Shown in pieces: positions 18,119 through 26,427 of a DNA stretch of 64,000 nucleotides. The stretch lies in assembly GCA_965145485.1 (NCBI GenBank), contig CBCTCU010000011.1, positions 1-64,000 of the forward strand. Direction: 5' to 3'. The notes under the pieces are model-generated. The model had not been told where the DNA came from and made no database searches. It was given only the letters and a program-made list of their open reading frames with translations. Numbering within the stretch: the stretch's first letter is position 1; the number at the start of each line of letters is the position of its first letter. The translations under genes and the position numbers were made by a program. Source of the DNA: CABQCM01 sp965145485. GTDB lineage: Bacteria > Bacillota > Clostridia > Oscillospirales > Acutalibacteraceae.

Positions 18119-18262
18119 CAAGATGGATGGACGCTGCCAATATTTCGCAACACGCCCCGCCATACACCGACGCGCGGTGTTGTCTCGTGTCCTCCAAAGG
18201 GTTTGGCTGTGCCAGGCGAGGGATATGGCTAGGCGGATCCTGCCGGGAGGGCAGGTTTTTTT
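18119..18262 (+). ncRNA. Candidate leader/small RNA ending in an intrinsic terminator
   Basis: From the predicted start near 18119 to the terminator at 18262 is about 144 bases with no open frame. Local hairpins include ACACCG/CGGTGT around 18161-18180 and a possible CCTC/GAGG closure around 18191-18221. It is followed, after a MITE, by the uracil/xanthine permease, so it could be an attenuator or riboswitch or an independent small RNA. I could not match it to the purine, PRPP, ZTP, SRP or 6S consensus. Confidence 0.5.
18239..18262 (+). terminator. Intrinsic terminator in the permease leader
   Basis: CCTGCC (18239-18244) and GGCAGG (18250-18255) with loop GGGAG, then seven T (18256-18262). 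It lies 470 bases before the permease gene. Confidence 0.88.
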
Positions 18263-18378
18263 ATGCCTAAGCCCAACCGGGGAATGTCCGGCCCAGCCAC
18301 CGCCACAGCGGCGGGCCGCCCGCGTTATCCCGCTGCCTTGGCCGCTTGATCCCGTCCCGATGCGGCCAGGCATGTAGT

Positions 18379-18659
18379 TAAGCTGCCGGGAGCCGAACAC
18401 AATATGGTTTTCAGCGACTGCTTTCCGCGCCGACTGCGTTTCAATTTTTGCCATACGGCAGTGGCAGTATGGCCGCCAATGGATGTCTTGCCCGTGCGAA
18501 AACCATCTCGCTGAAAACTGCGCGCCCCCAAAAGGATGGCGGCGCAGATGGAGGTTTGCTTTTGAGGCCGCAGACGTGCCGACGCACACCAAGGATAAAA
18601 AGTGAAAACCGCCGTATCGGTACATTTTCGGCATATCGGGCTCGGCTTTCGGTAGCTTA
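18379..18659. mobile_element. MITE-like repeat, copy 1
   Basis: A non-coding element of 281 bp matching 28270-28552 along its whole length at roughly 80% identity. Its ends are TAAGCTGCCGGGAGCC and, inverted, CTTTCGGTAGCTTA, with TA at both borders as left by IS630/Tc1-type transposases. Internal inverted segments (TGGTTTTCAGCG and CGCTGAAAAC; GCCATAC and GTATGGC) would make it fold. It has no transposase. It sits between the leader terminator and the permease gene. Confidence 0.8.
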
Positions 18660-18732
18660 GCCCACCGGGGACTTCTGCTACGCTCCTCTCGCCAGCGAGG
18701 CGTGAAAATAAAACATAAACGGAGGAAAAAAC

Positions 18733-20154
18733 ATGGGATTCTGGACCAAAATCTTTCCCGGGATCAACGACTATCCCAAAAACAGCCCCGGCACAAACAT
18801 CGCGCTTGGCCTGCAACATGCCTTCGCCATGTTCTGCGCCACCATTCTCGTTCCGACCCTTACCGGTCTTGACGTCGGGGTGGCGTTGTTTGCCGCCGGC
18901 GCGGGCACCATCCTCTTTCATCTGTGCACCGGCGGGCGGATGCCGACCTTCCTGGGCAGCTCGTTTGCTTTTATCGCTGCATTGCAGACGGTGATTGACC
19001 CAAACGGCAACCCCAACGCTTTCGGCGCGACGAAAACCGAACAGATTTCATCCGCAATGGGCGGCGTCATTGTGGCGGGCCTGTTCTATGTCCTGCTCGC
19101 GCTGCTCATCAAGCTGTTTGGCAGCAAGTTTATCCACAAGCTTTTTCCCCCGGTTGTGCGGGGCGTGGGCATCGCGATCATCGGTCTCAACCTCGCCAGC
19201 TCGGCCATTGGCAGCATCCAGACCCAGTATGGGGCGGACGGTACGGCGTTGGAGCTGTTTGGCGCGGGCTTTGATATGAAAGCCTATATATTCTCCTGGG
19301 TCATTGCCGCCGCCGTCTGCCTGACCGCCATCGTGCTGTCGAGCTACGGGAAGGGGATGGCAAAGCTATCATCCATTGTCATCGCCCTCGCTGGAGGCTA
19401 CATCGTAACCCTGATTCTGGTAGAGACCGGGCTGGCCCCCTCCTCGCTGATGAACACCGGGGCGCTGGCCGAGCATCAATGGCTTGAAATTCCCAACTTT
19501 GTCCTTCCCACCTTTGATATCCGGGCTATCGGCATCATCGCGCCCATCGCTATCGTCACCTGCGTGGAGCATGTGGGCGATGTGTACGCCAACGGCGCTG
19601 TGGTGGGTAAGGATTTTGTCGCCAAGCCAGGCCTCCACCGCACCATGCTCGGCGACGGCCTGGCGACCGTGCTCGCCGGCTGCATCGGCGGCCCGGCCAA
19701 CACCACCTATTCGGAAAATACCGCCGTGCTCGCCGCAACGGGGAACTACAACCCCACCCCTTTGCGCATTGCGGCGGTGATTGCCATGATCATCAGCTTC
19801 TTTGGCAAGGCCATCGGCGTGATTGAAACCATCCCCTCCTGTGTGCTTGGCGGGGCCTGCATCGTGCTCTACGGCATGATCTCGTCGGTCGGCCTGCGTA
19901 CGCTGGTGGAAAATCACGTCGATTTCACCAAAAACCGCAACCTCTGCATCGCGGCCGTGATGCTGGTGCTCTCCATGGGCGGCGCAGTCATCGGCAGCGA
20001 TATCTTCAGCTTCAGCGGCATCGGGCTGGGAATCATTTCGGGCATCCTGCTCAACCTGATCCTGCCGGAAAAGAAGGCCGACCCGGACGACGCTGGTCTG
20101 ATCGCCCACACGGTGGACAAGAGCAAGCTGGTGGAGGAGGACGACGAGAACTAA
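18733..20154 (+). CDS. Uracil/xanthine permease, NCS2 (nucleobase:cation symporter) family
   Basis: A 473-residue polytopic membrane protein with about 12-14 hydrophobic segments. It has the family's N-terminal LGLQHAFAMFCATILVP, the substrate-site segment GSSFAFIAALQ, the NCS2 signature region around IAIVTCVEHVGDVYANG (about 275-292) and GGPANTTYSENTAVLAATG (about 320-338) as in UraA. It imports uracil or another nucleobase with a cation. ACGGAGGAAAAAAC precedes the ATG. The upstream promoter-leader-terminator unit suggests conditional expression. The tail after the last helix is acidic. Confidence 0.94.
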   Translation: MGFWTKIFPGINDYPKNSPGTNIALGLQHAFAMFCATILVPTLTGLDVGVALFAAGAGTILFHLCTGGRMPTFLGSSFAFIAALQTVIDPNGNPNAFGATKTEQISSAMGGVIVAGLFYVLLALLIKLFGSKFIHKLFPPVVRGVGIAIIGLNLASSAIGSIQTQYGADGTALELFGAGFDMKAYIFSWVIAAAVCLTAIVLSSYGKGMAKLSSIVIALAGGYIVTLILVETGLAPSSLMNTGALAEHQWLEIPNFVLPTFDIRAIGIIAPIAIVTCVEHVGDVYANGAVVGKDFVAKPGLHRTMLGDGLATVLAGCIGGPANTTYSENTAVLAATGNYNPTPLRIAAVIAMIISFFGKAIGVIETIPSCVLGGACIVLYGMISSVGLRTLVENHVDFTKNRNLCIAAVMLVLSMGGAVIGSDIFSFSGIGLGIISGILLNLILPEKKADPDDAGLIAHTVDKSKLVEEDDEN

Positions 20155-20234
20155 GCGGTCCTGCCAAACCATGCGCTTTTGCCATCGCGGCGCTAAGATA
20201 ATACTGTCAACGTAACCATTTGATATCGAAGAAA

Positions 20235-20262
20235 GCGGCAGGGGGATTCCCTGCCGCTTTTT
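20235..20262 (+). terminator. Terminator of the permease gene
   Basis: GCGGCAGGG (20235-20243) and CCCTGCCGC (20249-20257), perfect 9 bp, then TTTTT. Confidence 0.93.
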
Positions 20263-20652
20263 GATGGATCAACGTGCTGGCCTATTCCCAGCGCCGGCAT
20301 GGCGGGTTACGGGCATAGTAAGGCGCCCATAATGCCGCACGCCCATCCGGCCCGCCACCAGGTGGAGGGCGCCAGCCCGCGCACGATACCATCGCTAAAA
20401 CGGCCGGAAACTGCGCCGGCATGCCGTATCACACAGCCGAAAGGCTACCCTGACAAGGCGACGCCAAGTAGCGGGTTAGTGCGGGCCATAGGGCGTAATT
20501 TCCTCAGCGGCATTCCCCCCACCGGCATCCGCCTTTCTTGCCCAGCGGCTCGACCAGCGAATCCGCCAGGCGGGACAAAGGCCGTCCCCTTGAGGCGCAT
20601 GCATCCCGGCGGGAATCGGTAGGGCTGGTTGCGGCGCTTTTGCACGCCCGCC
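20263..20652. other. Intergenic region, nothing recognised
   Basis: 390 bases between two convergent genes; no repeats shared with the rest of the window and no credible frame. Confidence 0.4.
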
Positions 20653-21189
20653 TTAGCGCCTCTCCCCCGCCGCGTTGGGCTGGCAGTGTTTTCGGTAAAG
20701 CTGCGTGAGCATGGCCACATGCAGCCTCTCGTCGGCGATGATGCGCTTTAAATTTTCCACAACGTTATCATCCCGAATAAACTTTGCCTGGGCCTCGTAT
20801 TTGCGGATGGCGGCCTTCTCCCCGCTGATGGCATGGAGCAGCATGGGCCGCAGGGCGGTGGGGTATTGATTGCAGCCGGGGGACCAGTAGACCTTCCCCT
20901 CCCCCCTGCGTGTCCAAAGGCGGGGGGATTCCCCCAGTTGGCGGGCCAGGGTTCCAAATATTTCAAGGTGGCGCATCTCGACCCGGCCGATGGCGCGAAA
21001 GGTCTCGGCCACATCCTCCAGCCGGCTGGAAACCAGCTGGTTATACAGATAGAGGCTGACCGCCGACATTTCGGAGTTGCATCCGCCAATGTTGTCGAGC
21101 ATAGCGCCGGCATACAGGCGGTTTGGGCGCTGCGCGCAAACCGGGGGATAGGGCTGGCTGATTTGGTATTCGGGCATGGTTTGTTCCAT
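20653..21189 (-). CDS. Ferritin-like diiron-type protein
   Basis: A 178-residue mostly helical protein. Pairs of acidic/His residues spaced as in four-helix-bundle ferritin-like proteins are visible: NSEMSAVSLYLYNQLV (helix 1), AIGRVEMRHLEIFGTLARQLG (E..H, helix 2), AISGEKAAIRKYEAQAKFI (helix 3) and IIADERLHVAMLTQLYRKH (E..H, helix 4). It resembles the rubrerythrin/manganese-catalase-like proteins common in spore-forming Clostridia, usually tied to oxidative defence or spore coat. Start 21189 is fixed by AGGAGG six bases upstream. Confidence 0.78.
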   Translation of the reverse strand: MEQTMPEYQISQPYPPVCAQRPNRLYAGAMLDNIGGCNSEMSAVSLYLYNQLVSSRLEDVAETFRAIGRVEMRHLEIFGTLARQLGESPRLWTRRGEGKVYWSPGCNQYPTALRPMLLHAISGEKAAIRKYEAQAKFIRDDNVVENLKRIIADERLHVAMLTQLYRKHCQPNAAGERR

Positions 21190-21419
21190 GACGACGCCTC
21201 CTGTTGCAATGGATGTCATTAAGGTCAAGCTGCTCTCTTTCCATTTTACTATTATTGCGGCGGGCGGGCGGTTATGACTCCGACGAGCATTTTGCTGGGC
21301 CGTTTTGCCCTGCATTGCGCAACAATTGTGAAAAAAGCCGCAAGAATGGCCGAGCAGGCGGGCAAGCGGGTGAGTTATAATAGGAAAAACACGAGACAGA
21401 GCATAAGGAGGGCTTCATC

Positions 21420-23189
21420 ATGCAGAGCAACAACCGGCCGAGGATTGGGATACGCCCCATAATTGACGGGCGAAAATACCTTCGCCCCGGCCTGGAAGAG
21501 CAGACAATGGGCATGGCCCGGGCCGCGGCAGAGCTCATTGAGAGCAACCTGCGTTACCTTGACGGTACGGCGGTGGAATGTGTGATCCACCCTACCTCCA
21601 TCGGGGGCGGGGCGGAGGCGGCCCAATGTGAGGAATATTTCCGCAGCAGGAACGTCACCGCCACCCTGTCGGTTACCCCCTGCTGGTGCTATGGGAGCGA
21701 GACCATGGATCTCAACCCCCACACCATCAAGGCGGTATGGGGCTTCAACGGTACCGAGCGCCCCGGCGCGGTCTACCTCGCCGCCGCCATGGCGGCCCAC
21801 GCGCAGAGGGGGTTGCCTGCATTCAGCATTTACGGGCGCGACGTGCAGGATAAGGACGACCGCTCGATTCCCGCCGACGTACAGGAAAAAATCCTCCGCT
21901 TCGCCCGGTGCGCGCTGGCGGCAGGGCAGATGCAGGGCAAATCCTATGTCAATATCGGCGGGGTGTCGATGGGGATCATGGGCAGCTTCTGCGATCCCTC
22001 CTTTTTTCAGAAATATCTCGGCATTCGGGCCGAATGGGTGGATATGACCGAGGTGCTGCGCCGGATGGAATACGGCATTTACGACCATGCGGAATACGAG
22101 AAGGCCCTGTCCTTTGTCAAAGCGCACTGCCGCATGGGAGAGGACCGCAACCCGCCCGACCGGCAGTTCACCCCCGAGCAAAAGGAGCAGCAATGGGAGT
22201 TTGTGGTTCGCATGACCCTGATCGCCCGGGACATCCTGTTCGGGAACCCACAGCTCGCCGGGCTGGGCTATCCGGAGGAGGCGCTCGGCAAAAACGCCAT
22301 CGCAGGGGGCTTCCAGGGCCAGCGCATGTGGTCGGACTGGCAGTGCATCGGCGATTTCACCGAATCCTTCCTCGCCTCCACCTTTGACTGGAACGGCAAC
22401 AAGCCCCCCGTCGCTTTTGCGACCGAGAACGATACCCTCAACGCCGTTTCCATGCTGTTTGGGAACCTTCTGACCGGGGGGGCGAGCGTCTTTGCCGACG
22501 TGCGCACCTACTGGAGCCCCGAATCGGTCGAGCGCGTGGCCGGATGGAAGCCGCAGGGCGCCGCCGCGGGCGGCTTTATCCATTTGATCAATTCGGGCGC
22601 CGCCGCTCTGGACGGCACCGGGCGCGCCAGAAACGCCGACGGGGCGGGCTGCATGAAGCCCTGGTGGGAGATGACCGGGGACGACCGCAGCGCCTGCCTG
22701 GACGCGGTGCGTTGGACGCCGGCCGACCGCGGCTATTTTGCGGGCGGCGGCTTCTCCTGCCAGTACGAAACGGCGGCGGAGATGCCGGTGACCATGGTAC
22801 GGTTGAACCTGGTGGAGGGCATCGGCCCCGTGCTTCAGCTTTGCGAGGGGCAGACGGTGGTGCTTCCCGAGCAGGTCGACCGCATACTCTACGAGCGCAC
22901 CGACCCCACCTGGCCGTCGACCTGGTTTGCCCCCCGGCCGGGGGAGGGGGCGGCGAGGGACGCCTACAGCCTGATGGCCAACTGGGGATCGAATCACGCT
23001 GCCTTCTGCTACGGGCACATCGGCGCCGACCTGGTGACGCTGGCCAGCATGCTGCGCATCCCCGTTTCGCTGCACAACCTGCCCGACAGCCGTTTGTTCC
23101 GCCCCCACAGCTGGAGCGCGTTCGGCACCCGGCAGTTGGAGGCCGCCGACTACGCCGCCTGCCGCGCCTACGGCCCGTTTTATCGTTAA
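21420..23189 (+). CDS. fucI: L-fucose isomerase family protein
   Basis: A 589-residue protein of FucI length (E. coli FucI is about 590). Key elements are visible: the N-terminal RIGIRPIIDGR, the metal ligands in FATENDTLNAV (Glu) and SVFADVRTYW (Asp), and a late His in NWGSNHAAFCYGHIGADL. It would interconvert L-fucose (or D-arabinose) and the ketose. AAGGAGG lies before the ATG, and TATAAT (21376-21381) could be its -10. It is monocistronic with a very strong terminator. No fucose kinase or aldolase lies nearby, so the rest of the pathway must be elsewhere. Confidence 0.93.
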   Translation: MQSNNRPRIGIRPIIDGRKYLRPGLEEQTMGMARAAAELIESNLRYLDGTAVECVIHPTSIGGGAEAAQCEEYFRSRNVTATLSVTPCWCYGSETMDLNPHTIKAVWGFNGTERPGAVYLAAAMAAHAQRGLPAFSIYGRDVQDKDDRSIPADVQEKILRFARCALAAGQMQGKSYVNIGGVSMGIMGSFCDPSFFQKYLGIRAEWVDMTEVLRRMEYGIYDHAEYEKALSFVKAHCRMGEDRNPPDRQFTPEQKEQQWEFVVRMTLIARDILFGNPQLAGLGYPEEALGKNAIAGGFQGQRMWSDWQCIGDFTESFLASTFDWNGNKPPVAFATENDTLNAVSMLFGNLLTGGASVFADVRTYWSPESVERVAGWKPQGAAAGGFIHLINSGAAALDGTGRARNADGAGCMKPWWEMTGDDRSACLDAVRWTPADRGYFAGGGFSCQYETAAEMPVTMVRLNLVEGIGPVLQLCEGQTVVLPEQVDRILYERTDPTWPSTWFAPRPGEGAARDAYSLMANWGSNHAAFCYGHIGADLVTLASMLRIPVSLHNLPDSRLFRPHSWSAFGTRQLEAADYAACRAYGPFYR

Positions 23190-23196
23190 ATAACGT

Positions 23197-23230
23197 ACAA
23201 GGCCGTCCCTTTACAAAGGGACGGCCTTGT
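23197..23230 (+). terminator. Terminator of fucI
   Basis: ACAAGGCCGTCCCTTT (23197-23212) pairs perfectly with AAAGGGACGGCCTTGT (23215-23230). Confidence 0.9.
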
Positions 23231-23843
23231 ATTGTATCCGATATGGCAAAACATATCTCCAATTTTCATTGGGGTAAATCGAGTAACAGGAGTTCGGCAG
23301 CTACCATAAAACGATCCGGTAATGAAATAAGCACAGATGATTCATGACAGCTGGAATTGCTTTAGTGATCATCGTACCTGTCTCAGCACGGATAATCAAT
23401 GTTACGTTTGCCAGTGCATTCATCTAATTTTGTGATTAACGTATAGTTTATATTTGCCATACTATTCAGAAGCTTTTGAAGACATTTGGTCGCCCTGGAG
23501 TCGCCTCCTGTTATGCCGCAAGAGACTTCGGATCACTACGCCTGTCAAATTAGACGTTTATCCGCCGCAATGGCTGTCATTAATAAAGACGCTATAGGCG
23601 GGGTCATTTCTTACATAAATTGGATGAAATCCGTACACCGCTGCACAGTTTCTGTTCGCCAAACGAATTTGCAAAGCGCCTCGAACATCTACAGCTTCTA
23701 CCGCAAAAACAGGGTCAACCTAAACCATACGAAAACACTTTAGTTGCACCCAGTTCTGCTTACATACATTTGTATTTGATGACGCAACTTAATACCAGCG
23801 GCTCCAGCTGTTTTGATTCTGTATATCTTGTTCCGTTGGGGGC
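23231..23843. other. AT-rich intergenic stretch with a possible coding relic
   Basis: About 610 bases at clearly lower GC than the flanks. Around 23620-23840 one plus frame reads as ordinary protein-like sequence (for example RTPLHSFCSPNEFAKRLEHL) without a ribosome binding site or plausible full-length gene, so it may be the remnant of a lost gene, possibly of mobile origin. No repeats found. Confidence 0.35.
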
Positions 23844-25052
23844 TTAAAGTCCCACCGACATTTGTAATATAACAAGAGCGTCTGCTGCATTGACCTCAGG
23901 GTTATCGTCCATGTTAGCAAGAGACCAACTTTCTACATCCAACATAATCAGGCTTACGGATTGCTGCAAAACGAGCAGAGCATCCAGTGCATTAATATAG
24001 CCGTCGCGGTTAACATCGCCGTCACAGTATTTATCAATAACTTCAATGGTACAGGTACCCAAAGCTGTGATGCTTCTATTCATAAAAACCTTACTGGATG
24101 TATCGCGTTTTATTGTCACAGTTGTCGTGCCCGGCCTTAATCCACGAACCGTAGCGGAGGATAGATATTTATACGGTGTTTCCTCTTTCACGGTTAAGGC
24201 TGCAATCTCTGGATCGTCCGAGGTCCATGTTTGCTCTGGGGTAGGAATGGGTCCTGGCGGATAATTTGTTTCAACCGGAACCAGAACATTGGAAACCCCG
24301 GCATCACAAGCCAAGCGGTTTGCTGCTTCCAACAAGCGAAAATTCTTATCGAATGAAGCCTGATCATCTTCATCCCCAATATAAGAATCATAGTATATCG
24401 GGGCAAAGTACAGGTTATAATCGCTTTGGCATCCTTCCATCCAAAGCTCGTCTGTATCCGGATAAGGTGGCCCCACTAAAGGTTCAAGCGGATATGAACA
24501 TGGCCAAAAATGACGAATACCATACTTTTCAAAGCTATGCTTATTAATCTCGCCGTCTGCGATTACACTAGGGTCAATTTCAAAGAATATGCCTAATTTT
24601 TCGCTGCTTTCCCCTTTGATATAAGCAATCTGTAAGTCGATGGTTTCACCCACCCGCAAAACATATTTTGGGCAATTAAGGATAATTTCGGGATCGCATT
24701 GCTCATACATTTCGTTTTCGTGTGCATATTGAACCTTTGGGTTCTTCTGTATGACTTCAATTGCCTTTTCCATCTCTGTCGTTTCTGCGGTTCCCAGAAC
24801 CAAAACCAATTTGTAGGTAATTCCATCTTCGTCAGTTGATTTCGAAACCGCCACAACCCGTTTGCACTCAACTTCGGGAAAATCCTCAGGAGTAAACTGC
24901 TGCGGCGTATCTACCGTAACCGTGACCACTATGCTGTTGTCGTAGGTCCATTCGGTCACCGTTTTCTCTGCCATGGACGAAACAGGCAATACTCCCAGCA
25001 CAAGTGCTATAACCAGCATCATACTCAGCCAAGCTTTCTGTACCCTCTGCAT
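23844..25052 (-). CDS. Secreted dockerin protein with Ig-like (BIG2) domain
   Basis: A 402-residue exported protein. A signal peptide (1-28, ending SSMA) is followed by a region of unknown fold (30-255), a BIG2-like bacterial Ig domain (about 265-330; TWTSDDPEIAALTV and GLRPGTTTVTI) and a C-terminal type I dockerin with two calcium-binding halves: GDVNRDGYINALDALLVLQQ and DDNPEVNAADALVILQ. The dockerin should bind a cohesin on a scaffold or the cell surface. Codon use is markedly AT-rich compared with the neighbours, as is the flanking DNA, suggesting acquisition by transfer. No catalytic domain is recognisable. Confidence 0.88.
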   Translation of the reverse strand: MQRVQKAWLSMMLVIALVLGVLPVSSMAEKTVTEWTYDNSIVVTVTVDTPQQFTPEDFPEVECKRVVAVSKSTDEDGITYKLVLVLGTAETTEMEKAIEVIQKNPKVQYAHENEMYEQCDPEIILNCPKYVLRVGETIDLQIAYIKGESSEKLGIFFEIDPSVIADGEINKHSFEKYGIRHFWPCSYPLEPLVGPPYPDTDELWMEGCQSDYNLYFAPIYYDSYIGDEDDQASFDKNFRLLEAANRLACDAGVSNVLVPVETNYPPGPIPTPEQTWTSDDPEIAALTVKEETPYKYLSSATVRGLRPGTTTVTIKRDTSSKVFMNRSITALGTCTIEVIDKYCDGDVNRDGYINALDALLVLQQSVSLIMLDVESWSLANMDDNPEVNAADALVILQMSVGL

Positions 25053-25312
25053 TCAAATTGCCCCCATATCAGATCGTGAGAACCAAAGATAAAGTAATAA
25101 TTATATACTATACTGTACTGTAATTAATTATAATTCGCATTCGATGTTATGTCAATCTCTATTTTCTTATTATACTATTTTAATTTGCATAAAACCAATC
25201 CGTTGGAAAATATTTTTTTCATTTTTTATCATATCTCCTTTTCTCCGTTTTCTAGCGGATGCTTCATTTCCTCCCCAGCTACACAAAAATGTTGTTTGAA
25301 TCTAGTATATAA
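25053..25312. other. AT-rich upstream region of the dockerin gene
   Basis: Very AT-rich, with many possible -10 boxes (TATAAT on the minus strand around 25096-25101); no gene. Confidence 0.4.
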
Positions 25313-25316
25313 AAAG

Positions 25317-25349
25317 CGCCCCGTGCAACGCGTTTTGTTGCACGGGGCG
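25317..25349 (-). terminator. Terminator downstream of the duplicated gene tail
   Basis: CGCCCCGTGCAAC (25317-25329) and GTTGCACGGGGCG (25337-25349), perfect 13 bp, followed by TTTTT on the minus strand. It resembles the hairpin at 26281-26319 in both sequence plan and position relative to the duplicated coding tail. Confidence 0.85.
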
Positions 25350-25461
25350 TCTCACCTTCTATGGGATTCTCGGTACAGCAAGGAAAAGCTCGCTACAGAT
25401 TTTTGCGATCATATGCCATCTGTACAAAGCCGGAATAACCAAAGTCCTTTGAGCACCTTTC

Positions 25462-25620
25462 CTACTGCGACCATTTGTCGCACAGGTTGTTGATCTGATC
25501 GGTCAGCTTGGTGAGGTCTTTGTTGGCCATCCCCTCGCTGCTGCGGGCTACCGACACCAACCGCTGCGCCGCCGCCATCAGCCTGGCAAAGACCGCCGCC
25601 GCATGGGATGAGCCGCCGGC
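25462..25620 (-). pseudogene. Duplicated 3' end of the beta-CASP nuclease gene
   Basis: About 160 bases nearly identical to 26428-26587, the last 50 codons of the nuclease gene at 26428-28032, including the stop and the ending TDQINNLCDKWS. The reading frame stays open but the catalytic part is absent, and upstream the sequence switches to an unrelated AT-rich segment. It is a partial duplication, not a functional gene. Its downstream hairpin is also a diverged copy. Confidence 0.85.
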
Positions 25621-25683
25621 AACCCGGTTGCTCAATAATATGGAAAATTCAAACAGAATCCCCAACTTATGAAACATAGTTCG

Positions 25684-25712
25684 TTGTGCAGCTTTGATCC
25701 GCCCTTTACAAT
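25684..25712 (+). promoter_or_regulatory. Promoter of the small XRE regulator
   Basis: TTGTGC (25684-25689), 17-base spacer, TACAAT (25707-25712), 21 bases before the chosen start codon. Confidence 0.6.
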
Positions 25713-25733
25713 GGAGAAAAAAAGGGGATGCAT

Positions 25734-25952
25734 ATGGATATACGCAAACGTTTGGCCCGCAATGTGATACGGCTGAGAAAAGAACGGGGAATTTCACAGG
25801 AGAATTTCGCAGCCAGGTGCCGTATCAGCACCCGATATCTGAGCACCATTGAAACCGGACGCGCCAACCCGTCCATCGATGTACTCGAGCGCATCTCGCG
25901 GGCGTTCGACATTTCGCTGGAAGAATTGGTGCATTTCCCAGATTCTCCATAG
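25734..25952 (+). CDS. Small XRE-family DNA-binding protein
   Basis: A 72-residue protein that is essentially one Cro/CI helix-turn-helix domain: RKLRKERGISQENFAARCRISTRYLSTIETGRANPSIDVLERISRAF in outline (residues about 12-60), ending in LEELVHFP. I chose ATG 25734 over 25728 because AGGGG then has a six-base spacing. Such stand-alone regulators often govern neighbouring mobile or defence genes, but here the neighbours are a truncated gene copy and the nuclease gene. Confidence 0.85.
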   Translation: MDIRKRLARNVIRLRKERGISQENFAARCRISTRYLSTIETGRANPSIDVLERISRAFDISLEELVHFPDSP

Positions 25953-26280
25953 CATGGCTGCCGGCTGAGCCGGCGGCCGCATGGGCTTTTCCATGGCCAC
26001 GGCGGCAAGGCGGCCGTTTCGCGTTTGGCCCCCTCGGTTGCGCGTATCTTTCGCCTGCGGCCGCTTGACCGATATGTTGCTCCTGTTATCACGGTTATCT
26101 CAGGCCCACGGGCGGGCGCACAATTTTTCACACCTGCATCCCATCCCGGATCGCTCGCGATTGGGTTATCACGCTGGGTGGTTAGCAATCTTACCCGAAT
26201 CACCGTTTGATTCTTCCCCCATACCGAAAGCGAAAGCTTTTCTCTCCCCGGCAAAGCCAAAGCGCTGTGATAGACAAGGC
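25953..26280. other. Intergenic region, nothing recognised
   Basis: About 330 bases between the XRE gene and the nuclease terminator; no repeats or credible frame. Confidence 0.4.
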
Positions 26281-26319
26281 AAACGCCCTGCGCAACCAAA
26301 CAGGTTGCGCAGGGCGTTT
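26281..26319 (-). terminator. Terminator of the beta-CASP nuclease gene
   Basis: AAACGCCCTGCGCAACC (26281-26297) and GGTTGCGCAGGGCGTTT (26303-26319), perfect 17 bp with a five-base loop. Confidence 0.9.
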
Positions 26320-26427
26320 CATTTTATATGCGACACAAGATATCGCGCGCAAAAGCTTGCCGCCGGTTCGAGGTGGCCATCGCCATACCGGTATATCTAC
26401 AAAAACCGCCCCCTTTGCGCCCCGACC

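Noticed and set aside
18119..18262. Purine, ZTP or SRP-type RNA in the permease leader
   Set aside because: The conserved cores of these RNAs are not found; only the promoter and terminator are certain.
18071..18634. Open frames reading MPKMYR... in both MITE copies (also 28156-28527)
   Set aside because: They span the element and flanking DNA, have no ribosome binding site, and the two copies diverge by frame-disrupting changes; the similarity is that of the DNA element.
23486..23743. 85-codon plus-strand frame in the AT-rich region
   Set aside because: No ribosome binding site and no recognisable domain; at most a relic, recorded as part of the intergenic entry.
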